From Trueperella abortisuis (GTDB lineage: Bacteria; Actinomycetota; Actinomycetes; Actinomycetales; Actinomycetaceae): a stretch of 64,000 nt of DNA. Location: positions 124,001 through 188,000 of the forward strand of contig NZ_JAUSQL010000001.1 in assembly GCF_030811095.1 (NCBI RefSeq), read 5' to 3'. Each line of letters opens with the position of its first letter. The first letter of the stretch is position 1. Made by a program: the position numbers and the translations under genes. Below the pieces are notes generated by a model. It saw nothing but the letters and a program-made list of their open reading frames with translations. It was not told the DNA's origin and did no database searches. Below are positions 51,916 to 61,353 of this stretch, piece after piece.

Positions 51916-52888
51916 GAACGCAACCCCCTGGCAAGGTTTCCTCCTTGTTGCCAGGGGGTTGCTCATTGCTGGAGGTAACTGGGGCGATCCCGAGGGCGAG
52001 GCGGGCAGCGGTGGCCCCTAGTTCCTCAAAGTCGAGGCGAACGGTGGAAAGCGCAGGAACCGTGGCCACCGACAGCGGGTGGTCGTCCATGCCGATGACG
52101 GATATATCCTCGGGCACACGCACGCCCGCGCGGGCGAGCCCGGCGATGACCCCGAAGGCGAGGTCATCGTTGCCGCACAGTACGGCGCTGACGTGGGAAG
52201 ATATGGCTTGCTCGGCGGCGCGCATGCCGGTTAGTGCGGACCATCCCGTGCCGAACTGGGGCGCGCGGATTCCGCAGTCAGCCAGCACCTCGCGCCAGCC
52301 GCGCACGCGCGGGTCGGGATGGCCGGCTTGGGGCAGGCCCACGTAGCCGATACGACGATGGCCGAGTTCGACGAGGTGCTCGGCGGCCATCCTGGCGCCC
52401 GAGTAGTCGTCGATCCACGCGCGGGTAAGGTTCTCGCCCTCCTGCGGATAGCCGCCCGCGATGGCGAAGGGGAGGGATCTGGGCAGGGCGTCGATGACGT
52501 GGGTGGATGGCGTGTCGAATTCGAGCACGACGACGCCGTCGACGCGGCCCTGGAGCGCGCTGTGGATGGCATCATCGAGCCGCTCGGGATCGGTTGCGAT
52601 GAAGGCCATGGAGACGTTGAGGGAGTGCTCGCGGACGACGTTCATGATCCCGCCGAGGGTTTCGCGGTAGCCGGTTCGCGTGATCTCACTGCTGAAAACG
52701 ACGAGGTGCGGGGCCGACGTGTTTGGTTCGCTGTAACCCATGTCGCGGGCGATGCGGGCGATCTCGGCCGCGGCCCGCGGAGTGCGTGTGGAGCTCGGCG
52801 ACAGCGCGCGAGAGACGGTGGCCAGCGAGGCGCCGGATGCGCGCGCGACGTCACGCAGTGTGGGTGGGTGCCAGGGTCGCTCGTGCAT
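51839..52888 (-). CDS. LacI-family transcriptional regulator of the galactoside locus
   Basis: 349 residues: an N-terminal LacI helix-turn-helix (TLRDVARASGASLATVSRALS) and a periplasmic-binding-protein-like effector domain (VVVLEFDTPSTHVIDAL, GHRRIGYVGLPQAG, ALCGNDDLAFGVIAGLARAGVRVPEDISVIGMDD) ending with LIPPELIVRAS. Divergent from the GH36 gene, whose promoter region contains a perfect 16-bp palindrome, it presumably represses the galactoside operon in the absence of an alpha-galactoside or galactose signal. The ATG at 52888 has no ribosome-binding site and may be translated leaderless. Its 3' end runs antisense through the end of the RiPP exporter gene. Confidence 0.92.
   Translation of the reverse strand: MHERPWHPPTLRDVARASGASLATVSRALSPSSTRTPRAAAEIARIARDMGYSEPNTSAPHLVVFSSEITRTGYRETLGGIMNVVREHSLNVSMAFIATDPERLDDAIHSALQGRVDGVVVLEFDTPSTHVIDALPRSLPFAIAGGYPQEGENLTRAWIDDYSGARMAAEHLVELGHRRIGYVGLPQAGHPDPRVRGWREVLADCGIRAPQFGTGWSALTGMRAAEQAISSHVSAVLCGNDDLAFGVIAGLARAGVRVPEDISVIGMDDHPLSVATVPALSTVRLDFEELGATAARLALGIAPVTSSNEQPPGNKEETLPGGCVLIPPELIVRASTCPPVFDPPRVSDR
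51921..51961 (+). terminator. hairpin after the RiPP exporter, inside the lacI-type coding region
   Basis: CAACCCCCTGGCAA / TTGCCAGGGGGTTG is a perfect 14-bp stem with a 13-nt loop, six bases after the exporter stop. It is also part of the C-terminal codons of the opposite gene, so it must serve as both terminator and coding sequence. No T-tract follows on the plus strand. Confidence 0.55.
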
Positions 52889-52971
52889 GGGATAAGTATC
52901 GCAGGTCCGCGAGGGCGAACTGAGACAATTGACCCCGGTTGTTATCGGGTGTCTGACGCGCAAGCACAGAT

Positions 52972-52987
52972 GGAAACACGTGTTTCC
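52972..52987. promoter_or_regulatory. LacI-type operator upstream of the galactoside operon
   Basis: GGAAACACGTGTTTCC is a perfect 16-bp palindrome, 76 bp before the GH36 ATG and 84 bp before the divergent regulator start, well placed for LacI-family repression of both. Confidence 0.7.
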
Positions 52988-53062
52988 CGAGGGCTTGAAG
53001 CCGGCTTCGGACGCTTTCTAACCTAAGTGTTAAGGCGCACAACGACGTGACAAGGAAGCGAT

Positions 53063-55150
53063 ATGGACCTGACCCCGTGGGCTCACCTAGATCTTGACCC
53101 AGACCATGCCGCCAGGCTCAGTCTGGGGGATTCGAGCATGCCGGCTAACGTCCTCGTCGAATGCTTCACGCTTGAGCACGGGCGCGCCTTCGTCGATCAC
53201 CGCCTCACCCAGTCCCGCGTGGGCAGTGAGCTGCGACCCATCAACGTGGAGACGGCCGACCTCCCCCAGGAGTGGTCGCGCTGGAGCGTACACCAACGGG
53301 ACGACAACAGCGGACTCGAAGCGGACGTAGAGATCACCGCCCCGAAGGGCGCGGCGGCGCTTCGATTCACGACGACGATCCGGAACACCTCCGCCACGCC
53401 CGTCCACCTCACGGCTGTCTCCATCACCTCGGCCACCGTGCTCCCCTCCTCGCGTTTTGACGATCTTCGCCTGCGTTTCGCGCGCTCGGGGTGGATGGCC
53501 GAAAACCGGTGGGAGAGCCACCGGCTCGCCGACCTCCTCGTCGACATCAGCCCCGACATGCACGGAAACTCCGCCCGTGACGCCTTCCGGCTCTCCGCTG
53601 AAAGCGGCTGGTCCGCAAGCCTGTTTGCGCCGACCGGCTACGTCGAGGACGAGGCGGGATCGTGCGTCGGCTGGCAGATCGAACACAACGGGGGCTGGAC
53701 TGTTGAGCTCTCCCGCCGCCACCAATCCCTCGGCCTGGCGATCTACGGCCCCACCGATCTGCAGCACTCCTGGATGCGCGTTCTCAAGCCAGGGGAGTCT
53801 TTCACGACGCCGTCGGCGACGCTCGCGTTCTCGGCCACGGGATGGCAGGGCGCCGTCGCCCAGATGAGCGACTATCGCCGTTCGCTGCGCAGGGCGAGCG
53901 GGGAAAAGAAGCTGATCGCCCCCGTCGTCTTCAACGACTACCTCAACACCCTCAAGGCAGACCCGGATTCGGCGAAACTCTCCGCGCTCATTCCGGCTGC
54001 CGCCCGCGCGGGTGCTGAGGTTTTTTGTATCGACGCCGGCTGGTTCGCCAATGAGCGCGACACGGACTGGTGGGCCAACGTGGGGCAGTGGATGCCCTCG
54101 ACAACGCGCTTTGAGGGCGGGCTGGATGCGGTCTTGCAGATGATCCGGGAGCACGGCATGGTTCCGGGGCTGTGGATCGAACCCCTCGCGGTGGGTGTGA
54201 ACTCCCCGGTGGCTGCCCGCCTCGAGCCGCTGTGCATGAAGCGTGACGGGGTGACGATCATCGAGCAGGACCGGATGCGCCTCGACATGCGCAAGCCGGA
54301 GGCTCGCGCCTACCTCACCGCGGTCCTTGATCGCATGGTCGACTATGGTATCGGCTACCTCAAGGTTGACGACAACTATTCGATCGGCGTCGGCCCCGAC
54401 GAGGGCGCGGACAGCCCGGGCGACGGTCTGCTCGAGCACAGCCGCGCGTGGTCCGCCTGGCTGGCGGAGATAACTCGGCGCTTCCCGCACGTGCTCATCG
54501 AAAACTGCGCCTCGGGCGGGATGACGACCGACTACGCCCTTCTGACGAGCGCCCACCTTCAGTCCACCTCGGACACGGAAGACATGCGCAGGTACCCGGT
54601 GATCGCGGCCGGCGCCCCGCTCGTCGTGCTGCCCGAGCAGACGGCGAATTGGGGAGTGCCGCAGCCCGACATGCCGCTCGGCGAGATCGTCTCGACGCTG
54701 ACGGTCTCGCTCGCCGGAAGCCTCTACCTCAGCGGCCACCTCGATCAGCTTTCACCACTCCAGGCCGACCTCGTTGCGGCCGCCGTCGACCTCGCCAAGG
54801 CCGAACGCGACGCGCTCGGTCAGCGCCATCCGATCTGGCCCACCGGCTTGCCTCGCTGGGACAACGAGTGGGTGACGCTCGCCCACCTGCCGGCTCGTCC
54901 CGACGACGACGGCCTGCTCTTCGTCTGGCACCGAGGGGGCGGCTCCGAGCTCGTCGTCGTCGATGGGCGCTGGCAGCTGGGCGAGCAACTGTTCCCGCCC
55001 GCGGGCATTGAGGACGTCGCCTGGAACGTGACACACACAGCTTCGGGAATCACCATGCAGGTTCCCGGAAAGGAAATCTCCGCACGGATCTACCGAATCC
55101 GGCGGCACAACAGCTCGGCAAAGGAGCCGGGCGAAAGGGAGGAAAAATGA
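53063..55150 (+). CDS. GH36-family alpha-galactosidase
   Basis: 695 residues of glycoside hydrolase family 36: an N-terminal beta-sandwich (about 1-270), the catalytic TIM barrel with APVVFNDYLNTL, AGAEVFCIDAGWF, PGLWIEPLAVGV, the nucleophile Asp436 in YLKVDDNYS, ENCASGGM, and the acid/base Asp504 in STSDTEDMRR, then a C-terminal beta domain. No signal peptide, so it acts in the cytoplasm on imported alpha-galactosides. Start has AAGGAAG upstream; stop overlaps the binding-protein start by 4 bp, making it the first gene of a six-gene locus ending with galK. Confidence 0.92.
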   Translation: MDLTPWAHLDLDPDHAARLSLGDSSMPANVLVECFTLEHGRAFVDHRLTQSRVGSELRPINVETADLPQEWSRWSVHQRDDNSGLEADVEITAPKGAAALRFTTTIRNTSATPVHLTAVSITSATVLPSSRFDDLRLRFARSGWMAENRWESHRLADLLVDISPDMHGNSARDAFRLSAESGWSASLFAPTGYVEDEAGSCVGWQIEHNGGWTVELSRRHQSLGLAIYGPTDLQHSWMRVLKPGESFTTPSATLAFSATGWQGAVAQMSDYRRSLRRASGEKKLIAPVVFNDYLNTLKADPDSAKLSALIPAAARAGAEVFCIDAGWFANERDTDWWANVGQWMPSTTRFEGGLDAVLQMIREHGMVPGLWIEPLAVGVNSPVAARLEPLCMKRDGVTIIEQDRMRLDMRKPEARAYLTAVLDRMVDYGIGYLKVDDNYSIGVGPDEGADSPGDGLLEHSRAWSAWLAEITRRFPHVLIENCASGGMTTDYALLTSAHLQSTSDTEDMRRYPVIAAGAPLVVLPEQTANWGVPQPDMPLGEIVSTLTVSLAGSLYLSGHLDQLSPLQADLVAAAVDLAKAERDALGQRHPIWPTGLPRWDNEWVTLAHLPARPDDDGLLFVWHRGGGSELVVVDGRWQLGEQLFPPAGIEDVAWNVTHTASGITMQVPGKEISARIYRIRRHNSSAKEPGEREEK

Positions 55151-56475
55151 AGATTCACAAGAGAATTCTGGCCGTCGCGGCAGCGATGGTCCTCGCGCTG
55201 GGGGCCTGCTCGGATCCAGGTTCGGGCAAGGCCGGCGATAACACGTCGGGCGGCGAGGCGAGCGCGCAGCAGTGGCCCGAGGCTACCGCTAAGCTGGATG
55301 GCACCACGCTGACCGTGTGGGCCGCACAGTCCTCGAACCAGATCCCCGCCGGGGTGGCCAAGAAGTTTGAGGAGGCCACCGGGGCAAAGGTCAACATTGT
55401 TACGATCCCGGACGGGTACGAGCAGAACGTGCTGACCAAGGTTGCCACGGGCGACAAGCCGGATCTTGCGATGTGGCAGCCCACTGCCTCGATGCTCACC
55501 CCGATCAACGCCAAGGAGAACCTGCAGACCCTCGACGGCGCGCCCTGGGAGTCGAAGTACGCCGACGGCGTCCTCGACTACGGGGGGACCCTCGACGGCA
55601 AGCGCTACTCGGCGTTCGTTTCCTCGCCCTCGACGATCGGGGTGTGGTACAACAAGGAAGTCTTTGAAAAGAACGGGGCCGCCATCCCGAAGAGCTTCGA
55701 CGAGCTTCTGACCCTCGCACGGGATTTGAAGGCCAAGGGTGTCACGCCGCTGAACGAGATGGGCGGCGAATGGTGGGCCACCCAGTGGACCGTGCAGGCT
55801 CTGGTCGCAGACGCCTCCGCCGACGGCCTGTGGGACCGAGTCAACAAGAACGAGGATGGCTTCACGGGTGAGGCACTCCAGGGCGCCATCGACAAGTATG
55901 CGTCGATGATCGACGAGGGCCTGTACAACGAGGACATCAAGACCGGTACCTTCGCCCAGCAGGCCCAGGCTCTCCTCGACGGTAAGGCGGCCATGGCGAT
56001 CGCCACGAACTCGCTCCTGGACAACATGGGCTCGCTCACCGACGCGAAGACCCTCAATGAGAAGATCGGATTCTTCCCGATCTCCGAGAAGGGCAACCGC
56101 GCCACCAACCACCCCGAGCAGACCAACGCCGTCGTCGCCTTCAAGACCGGAGACGCCGGCCGTGAGGCGGCCGCCCGCCAGTTCCTGAACTTCTGGCTCA
56201 CCACCGGCTACCAGGACTTCGTCACCGAGCAAAACACCGTCTCGATCATGAAGGATGTCAAGACCCCGGCCTCGGTGCCGCAGGCGGCTGTTGAGGCCAG
56301 CGAGGCCCTGAAGGGTTCGGTCGGTTCCATGCAGGCACAGGCGATCGCAAACCCGGATCTGGCCATGAACCTTGGCGACATGATCGCGGGTACCAAGACG
56401 CCGGCGCAGGTCGGTGAGGCCACTCAGGCCCAGTTCGCCGAGCTCGCAAAGGCCATGGGAGCAGCGGGCTTCTAA
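55147..56475 (+). CDS. Sugar ABC transporter substrate-binding lipoprotein
   Basis: 442-residue lipoprotein (lipobox LGAC, Cys21) of the MalE-like family 1 extracellular binding proteins: LDGTTLTVWAAQSSNQIPAG, SMLTPINAKENLQTLDG, VWYNKEVFEKNGAAIPKSFDEL, GKAAMAIATNSLLDNMG. It captures the oligosaccharide for the two permeases that follow; by context an alpha-galactoside. No ATPase is encoded here, so a shared MsiK-type ATPase elsewhere is expected. Stop and the next ATG overlap by 1 bp (TAATG). Confidence 0.93.
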   Translation: MKIHKRILAVAAAMVLALGACSDPGSGKAGDNTSGGEASAQQWPEATAKLDGTTLTVWAAQSSNQIPAGVAKKFEEATGAKVNIVTIPDGYEQNVLTKVATGDKPDLAMWQPTASMLTPINAKENLQTLDGAPWESKYADGVLDYGGTLDGKRYSAFVSSPSTIGVWYNKEVFEKNGAAIPKSFDELLTLARDLKAKGVTPLNEMGGEWWATQWTVQALVADASADGLWDRVNKNEDGFTGEALQGAIDKYASMIDEGLYNEDIKTGTFAQQAQALLDGKAAMAIATNSLLDNMGSLTDAKTLNEKIGFFPISEKGNRATNHPEQTNAVVAFKTGDAGREAAARQFLNFWLTTGYQDFVTEQNTVSIMKDVKTPASVPQAAVEASEALKGSVGSMQAQAIANPDLAMNLGDMIAGTKTPAQVGEATQAQFAELAKAMGAAGF

Positions 56476-57380
56476 TGTCTGCGCTTTCCGCCGTCGCCGC
56501 CCGTGGGAGGTCCTACCGGGCCTCCCACCCGTGGTGGTTCCTCGTTCCCGCATACGTGTTGCTCGCGCTGTTCTTCCTGACGCCGACGATCTACAACTTC
56601 GTATACGCCGCCACGGATTGGTCGAGTTTCAAGTCGGAGATTAACGGTGTTGGTCTGCGAAACTTCGAGACTCTCCTCGCCAACGGCGCGCTGTTGAACT
56701 CGTTGCGGATCACGCTCATCTACGCGATTGGTGTGGCAATCTGTCAGAACCTCTTCGGTCTGGCCTTGGCGTTACTGCTCGAGCGGGATACGACCCTCAA
56801 CCGGATCGTGCGCGTGTTGTTCTTCATCCCCGTGGTGATGAGCGCGCTCGCCGCCGGCTATGTCTGGCGGGCCCTGCTGGACACGGGAGGGGGGCTCAAC
56901 CAGGCCCTGTCAATGTTTGCGGGGCATGAGGTGGCGATCTCATGGCTGGGATCGACGTCGGGAACCCTCTACGTCCTGATCCTCATCCATTCGTGGAAGT
57001 GGATGGGCCTGTCGATGCTTGTCTACCTCGCCGGCCTGAAGACCGTCGATGGGCAGCTCCTCGAGGCCGCCCGCATCGACGGGGCGAGCCCGTGGCAGAT
57101 CTTCACCAAGATCCGCCTGCCGCTGATCGCCCCCGCCGTGACATTCAATGTGGCCACAGCGCTGCTCGGTTCGATGAACTCCTTCGACGTCATTGCGGCG
57201 ACGACGGGCGGCGGGCCGGGTGGAAGCACCGAGGTGCTCAACATGTTCATCTTCCGCACCTTCGGCCAGGGCCTGTACGCCCAGGCTACGACGATGAGCC
57301 TCGTGCTGTTCCTCAGCGTCGTGATCATCGCTGTCCCGCTCATCGCGGGGCTGCGTAGCCGAGAAAGGAGGATGTCATGA
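56475..57380 (+). CDS. Sugar ABC transporter permease (MalF-like)
   Basis: 301 residues with six membrane segments and the EAA motif (EAARIDGASPWQIFTKIRLPLI) that docks the ATPase. The segment FVYAATDWSSFKSE and GLRNFETLL are typical of MalF/UgpA-like permeases. Overlaps both neighbours (1 bp with the binding protein, 4 bp with the second permease). Confidence 0.94.
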   Translation: MSALSAVAARGRSYRASHPWWFLVPAYVLLALFFLTPTIYNFVYAATDWSSFKSEINGVGLRNFETLLANGALLNSLRITLIYAIGVAICQNLFGLALALLLERDTTLNRIVRVLFFIPVVMSALAAGYVWRALLDTGGGLNQALSMFAGHEVAISWLGSTSGTLYVLILIHSWKWMGLSMLVYLAGLKTVDGQLLEAARIDGASPWQIFTKIRLPLIAPAVTFNVATALLGSMNSFDVIAATTGGGPGGSTEVLNMFIFRTFGQGLYAQATTMSLVLFLSVVIIAVPLIAGLRSRERRMS

Positions 57381-58264
57381 CTGTTCGAGCTTCGAGTAGT
57401 CAGCGCAACGACCGCGCCAAGCGGGCAGGCGGGCAGCCGACGTCGGTGAAGGTGTGGCGCATCGTCCAGCCCCTGCTCGCCGTCGTGCTCGCGGCATTAC
57501 TCATCGGGGTGCCGCTGTGGACGCTCGTCGTCAACGCGGGCAAGAACCAGGCGGAGGCGTCGTTGCTGAGCCTGGCCTTGCCCACCGAATGGCAGCTGTG
57601 GGACAACCTGCGCCAGGTGTGGTCCGAGGCGAACATGGGATGGGCCTTCGTCGGCTCCCTCCTTCTGCTTATTCCCTCGGTCTTCCTTGTGCTTCTCTTC
57701 GGGTCGATGGCGGCATGGGTGCTGGCGCGCAGGCAGTCGAAGGCTTCTGCGTTCCTTTACGCGCTGGGAATCTCCGGCATCGTGCTCCCGCCGGCCGTGG
57801 TCACCCTGGTTCTTCTCCTACGCCAGCTTGGTTTGGCGGGACTGCCGATCGGCATGATCGCCACCTACGTGGGGATGTACATGTCCACCGTCATCTTCTT
57901 CGTGACGGGGTTCGTGCGAACAATTCCGCCCTCGCTCGAGGAGGCCGCCCGCATCGATGGCGCCGGGCCGGTGCAGATCTTCTTCAGGCTGATCCTGCCG
58001 CTTCTGCGCCCGGTGCTGTCCACCGCAACGATCCTGATCAGCCTTTACGTGTGGAATGACGTGTTCTACGCGTTCTTCGTGGTCGGCGGTCGAATGGATA
58101 CGCTGCCGCTCAACCTCTACACCATCGCCAGTTCGGGAATCGCCCTGAACAACTGGCATCTCATCTTCGCCTACGTGCTGGTGATGAGCGTGCCGCTGGT
58201 GACGATCTTCGTCATTTTCCAGAAGAAGATCATCGCCGGCATCACCTCTGGGGCGGTGAAGTAG
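57377..58264 (+). CDS. Sugar ABC transporter permease (MalG-like)
   Basis: 295 residues with six membrane segments, EAA motif EEAARIDGAGPVQIFFRLILPLL, and a C-terminus ending FVIFQKKIIAGITSGAVK, the classic MalG ending. Forms a heterodimer with the MalF-like permease. Followed by a strong hairpin before the GH16 gene. Confidence 0.94.
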   Translation: MTVRASSSQRNDRAKRAGGQPTSVKVWRIVQPLLAVVLAALLIGVPLWTLVVNAGKNQAEASLLSLALPTEWQLWDNLRQVWSEANMGWAFVGSLLLLIPSVFLVLLFGSMAAWVLARRQSKASAFLYALGISGIVLPPAVVTLVLLLRQLGLAGLPIGMIATYVGMYMSTVIFFVTGFVRTIPPSLEEAARIDGAGPVQIFFRLILPLLRPVLSTATILISLYVWNDVFYAFFVVGGRMDTLPLNLYTIASSGIALNNWHLIFAYVLVMSVPLVTIFVIFQKKIIAGITSGAVK

Positions 58265-58268
58265 AACC

Positions 58269-58305
58269 CGAGAGGTGGCCAGGCCCTGGGCGTGGCCACC
58301 TCTCG
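58269..58305 (+). terminator. hairpin between importer and GH16 genes
   Basis: CGAGAGGTGGCCA / TGGCCACCTCTCG, a perfect 13-bp stem with an 11-nt loop, begins 4 bp after the permease stop. It probably terminates or attenuates the importer transcript before the GH16 gene. Confidence 0.7.
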
Positions 58306-58357
58306 ACGGTGTTCACCACCTGCAGGCAACGTCGCCTGCAGGAAGATCGGAGCATTC

Positions 58358-61153
58358 ATGAAATTCAAGAAACTCACTGCAACTATCGGGCTCGCCGCCC
58401 TCCTGTCCGCGTTCGGGGGCGTCGCCGCGGCCCTACCGGCTGACGCGGAACCCGCCGGCGATGCCCACACCGTAGCGACGGTCAACGTACTTCGCGGTAA
58501 GGTGCCGACGACGAACGCAACCGAGCCGCTTCAGCCCGGGTCTGCCGAGGTCATGGTCGCGCCAGAAAAAGCCACCGATGGCTCGGTAGCCTATGAGGGA
58601 GACGAGGCGGGGGTCACCGAGATCGCCGCCGGACCCGAGGTGAGTTCAGAGCCGATGAACGGCTGGGAGAACTGGAAGGACGTCTACCTTCAGTACGCGT
58701 TAGACGATCCCCGCGAGATCCGCGAGGTGCGCCTGTATCACAACCAGTATTCGACGTCGGTGTCAACGTTCAAGAACGTGCGCGTCCAGATCGCTACCGA
58801 CGCCGAATTCACCGATGTCGTCTATGACTCGGGGTTCGCCGATTATCAGGAGACCGCGCAGACCCAGGGCCAGGCGCAGGTCGTGACGCTCGATAAGCCG
58901 GTGACCGGCCAGCACGTACGCATTTGGCAACGCGGGCACTACATCGAGTCGACCTCTAGTTCGTGGAAGGGCATGTCCAACAAGGTCCGATTCCGTGAGA
59001 TTGAGGTGATGGCGAGCGCCACCGAGGATGAGGCAGCGGCCCTCACTCCGCGCAATATCGCCGCGGGGAAGATCCCGTATGTCTGGGGTCTGGCGCCCAC
59101 GAATATCGCCGCGATCTCGGACGGGGACTGGGACACGTACGCCACTCACAATACGCCCGGCGAAAACTGGCTCCAGTTCGAGTTTAAGAACAGCTACGAC
59201 GTGACGTCGATCAAGCTCGGCCTCGAGCCGGGCACCTACGAGTCGATCAAGGCCTTCGTGCTCGCCGGCCCTTCTGCCACTATCTCGAAGACGACGGGTC
59301 TTCCGGAGGGCGGCGGTACCCCGGTATATTCGGCGTCGTCGTTGACCGTGGATGGGCCGATCACCATGGAGTTTCCCGCGACCAAGGGCTCGACGGTTCG
59401 CTTTGTCTTGAAGAAGGACGAGACGGGCCCGGTGAAGTTCTCCGAGGTGGAGATCATGGCCACCGGCGATTCCTACGACGAGTCGGACCCGGTGTACAAG
59501 GCGCCGGATTCTCCGTTCACGAAGCTCGTGTGGAGCGATGAGTTCAACGGCACGCGCGTTGACGAGTCGAAGTGGAACATCATCTCCGGCATGGCTAACC
59601 ACGGCGCGATTTACAATCGGGACGCGGTGAGCATTAAGCATGGCCTCGAGGGTGAGGAGTCGAACGGCTACCTTGCGATCAACTCGAAGAACTATGGTAC
59701 GACGGACGCCCTTGTCCGGGCGGTCGGGCACGATCCCTACCCGGGGGAGCCGCTCAAGGACAAGCAGACGTGGTCCTCGGGTCGTGTGGAATCGAAGAAC
59801 AAGTATTCCTTTGAGTACGGTCGTATGGCCGTGCGGGCGAAGGTGAATGACTCCCAGGGCATCTGGCCGGCAATCTGGATGCTGGCGCAGGATGAGACCG
59901 GCCATGACGAGATCGATGTTGTGGAGTACCTTGGCCAAGAACCGTGGACCGCGTACATGACCAACCACTACGGCGTGTGGGGCCATAACAAGGGCCAAGA
60001 TTCAGGTACGGCGGGCACGTATGAGTCATGGTCGCAGAAGTTCCACGTCTACGAAGTCGAGTGGACTCCGGAAGAGATCACGTGGTTCATCGACGGCCAG
60101 AAGCGATTTGCCACCGCGCGCGACTGCACGGGCGGCTGCGACTCGCGCCATTCACTGCCCATGTTCCCGATCCTCGAGACGCAGGTTGGGGATGGCTGGG
60201 TTGGCGACGTCGATTATGCCAAGCGCTGGACGAAGCAGGACTCGGACTTCCTCGTTGACTGGGTGCGCGTCTACCAAAGCGAGGACCAAGACCGGGTGCG
60301 CTTCGATGACCTCGAGGCGGAGCGGCCAGCCGACGGCGAGTATCGCCTTGCCCCGATCTCGCAGACTAACGTGGCGGCAAAGACGACCGGCACGGCGCTG
60401 GCCGACGACAAGAACAACTTCTTCTACGGTGGCCAGCCCCGCTACGAGGATTCGCGTCTCGTTTCAGCGGACAAGCCCGGAGAGCTGGTCTACGAGGCGG
60501 CCGGGCTGAAGGAGGTTCGCCTCACCGCCTACTACAAGACGGTCGCCGGTCAGAAGACGCTGAACGGCGTCAACAACCAGTGGGAGGGCACCTCGATACG
60601 TTCGGTGACGAGAGACGGCAAGCTCGACTTCGCGGTCTATGCCTCACCCGACGGCAAGACGTGGAGCGCACAGGAACTGTCCACCCACAACAACTTCGTT
60701 GACGCTCCGCCGGCATACGCGCGTCACACTGTCACCGCGCGAGGGCTGCCCGCCGATACGGAGTTCGTGAAGATTGTCTTCCCCGACGTGTCAGGGGTGA
60801 CCTACCGCGTGGGTGACGCAGATGTCGCCGTCGAGGCGGGCGACGTGCAACTGGCGAAGGTGACGTTCCTCCAAGAGAGGCGCGCGCTCGATTGGACGGA
60901 GTTGTTGCCGGCCACGCCGGTGGAGCCGTCGGTTCCCGCCACGGATCCGGCGCCGGCTACGGTCCCGACGGCGGATCCGGCGCCGGCCGCGTCGCCTGCC
61001 CCCACGGTGGCAAAGCCCGAATCTGCTCAGGCGGGGGCGGCGACGCCCCGGAGCCTGCCGAAGACCGGTGCGACGGTCGGCTCCCTGCTCCTGCTCGCAG
61101 CGGGAGTTTGCGGGGCGGGAGTCGCGGTGAGGCGTCAGGCCAAGTCGTGTTAA
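58358..61153 (+). CDS. LPKTG-anchored multidomain GH16 endoglycosidase
   Basis: 931 residues from the ATG at 58358 (GGAG upstream; an earlier in-frame ATG at 58292 lies inside the hairpin). Order: signal peptide (to about 30), two F5/8 type C or CBM32-like carbohydrate-binding domains (about 35-220 and 225-380), a GH16 catalytic domain (about 385-640; EIDVVE with nucleophile and acid/base Glu near residue 519, preceded by GIWPAIWM), a second C-terminal beta domain (about 650-840), a Pro/Ala-rich wall-spanning stretch, and LPKTG at about 900 with a membrane helix and basic tail. GH16 includes beta-glucanases and endo-beta-galactosidases; the linked alpha-galactosidase, importer and galK favour a galactose-containing, perhaps host, glycan. 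Confidence 0.85.
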   Translation: MKFKKLTATIGLAALLSAFGGVAAALPADAEPAGDAHTVATVNVLRGKVPTTNATEPLQPGSAEVMVAPEKATDGSVAYEGDEAGVTEIAAGPEVSSEPMNGWENWKDVYLQYALDDPREIREVRLYHNQYSTSVSTFKNVRVQIATDAEFTDVVYDSGFADYQETAQTQGQAQVVTLDKPVTGQHVRIWQRGHYIESTSSSWKGMSNKVRFREIEVMASATEDEAAALTPRNIAAGKIPYVWGLAPTNIAAISDGDWDTYATHNTPGENWLQFEFKNSYDVTSIKLGLEPGTYESIKAFVLAGPSATISKTTGLPEGGGTPVYSASSLTVDGPITMEFPATKGSTVRFVLKKDETGPVKFSEVEIMATGDSYDESDPVYKAPDSPFTKLVWSDEFNGTRVDESKWNIISGMANHGAIYNRDAVSIKHGLEGEESNGYLAINSKNYGTTDALVRAVGHDPYPGEPLKDKQTWSSGRVESKNKYSFEYGRMAVRAKVNDSQGIWPAIWMLAQDETGHDEIDVVEYLGQEPWTAYMTNHYGVWGHNKGQDSGTAGTYESWSQKFHVYEVEWTPEEITWFIDGQKRFATARDCTGGCDSRHSLPMFPILETQVGDGWVGDVDYAKRWTKQDSDFLVDWVRVYQSEDQDRVRFDDLEAERPADGEYRLAPISQTNVAAKTTGTALADDKNNFFYGGQPRYEDSRLVSADKPGELVYEAAGLKEVRLTAYYKTVAGQKTLNGVNNQWEGTSIRSVTRDGKLDFAVYASPDGKTWSAQELSTHNNFVDAPPAYARHTVTARGLPADTEFVKIVFPDVSGVTYRVGDADVAVEAGDVQLAKVTFLQERRALDWTELLPATPVEPSVPATDPAPATVPTADPAPAASPAPTVAKPESAQAGAATPRSLPKTGATVGSLLLLAAGVCGAGVAVRRQAKSC

Positions 61154-61158
61154 TGATG

Positions 61159-61190
61159 GGGCGCCCCGCGCAGTTGCCAGCGGGGCGCCC
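61159..61190 (+). terminator. terminator after the GH16 gene
   Basis: GGGCGCCCCGC / GCGGGGCGCCC, 11 perfect base pairs with a 10-nt loop, extended by partial pairing (ATG/CAT) outside. It follows the GH16 stop by 5 bp. The gap to galK (to 61353) shows no gene. Confidence 0.65.
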
Positions 61191-61353
61191 TCATGGGCCA
61201 AACGTGGCCGCCTCGGGATCCCAACTAAGCCTGGTAAGGGGACTCGTCTTTCGGGACCATAAACCTCGAGATAATCCGGCAGATTAGGGGCAAAATGGTA
61301 AGGGTACATCCACACCGCATGACAGAACGTAAGAAAGCGTAAGAAAGGCAGTC

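Noticed and set aside
53087..54739. 550-codon frame antisense to the GH36 gene
   Set aside because: Shadow frame; no coherent protein features.
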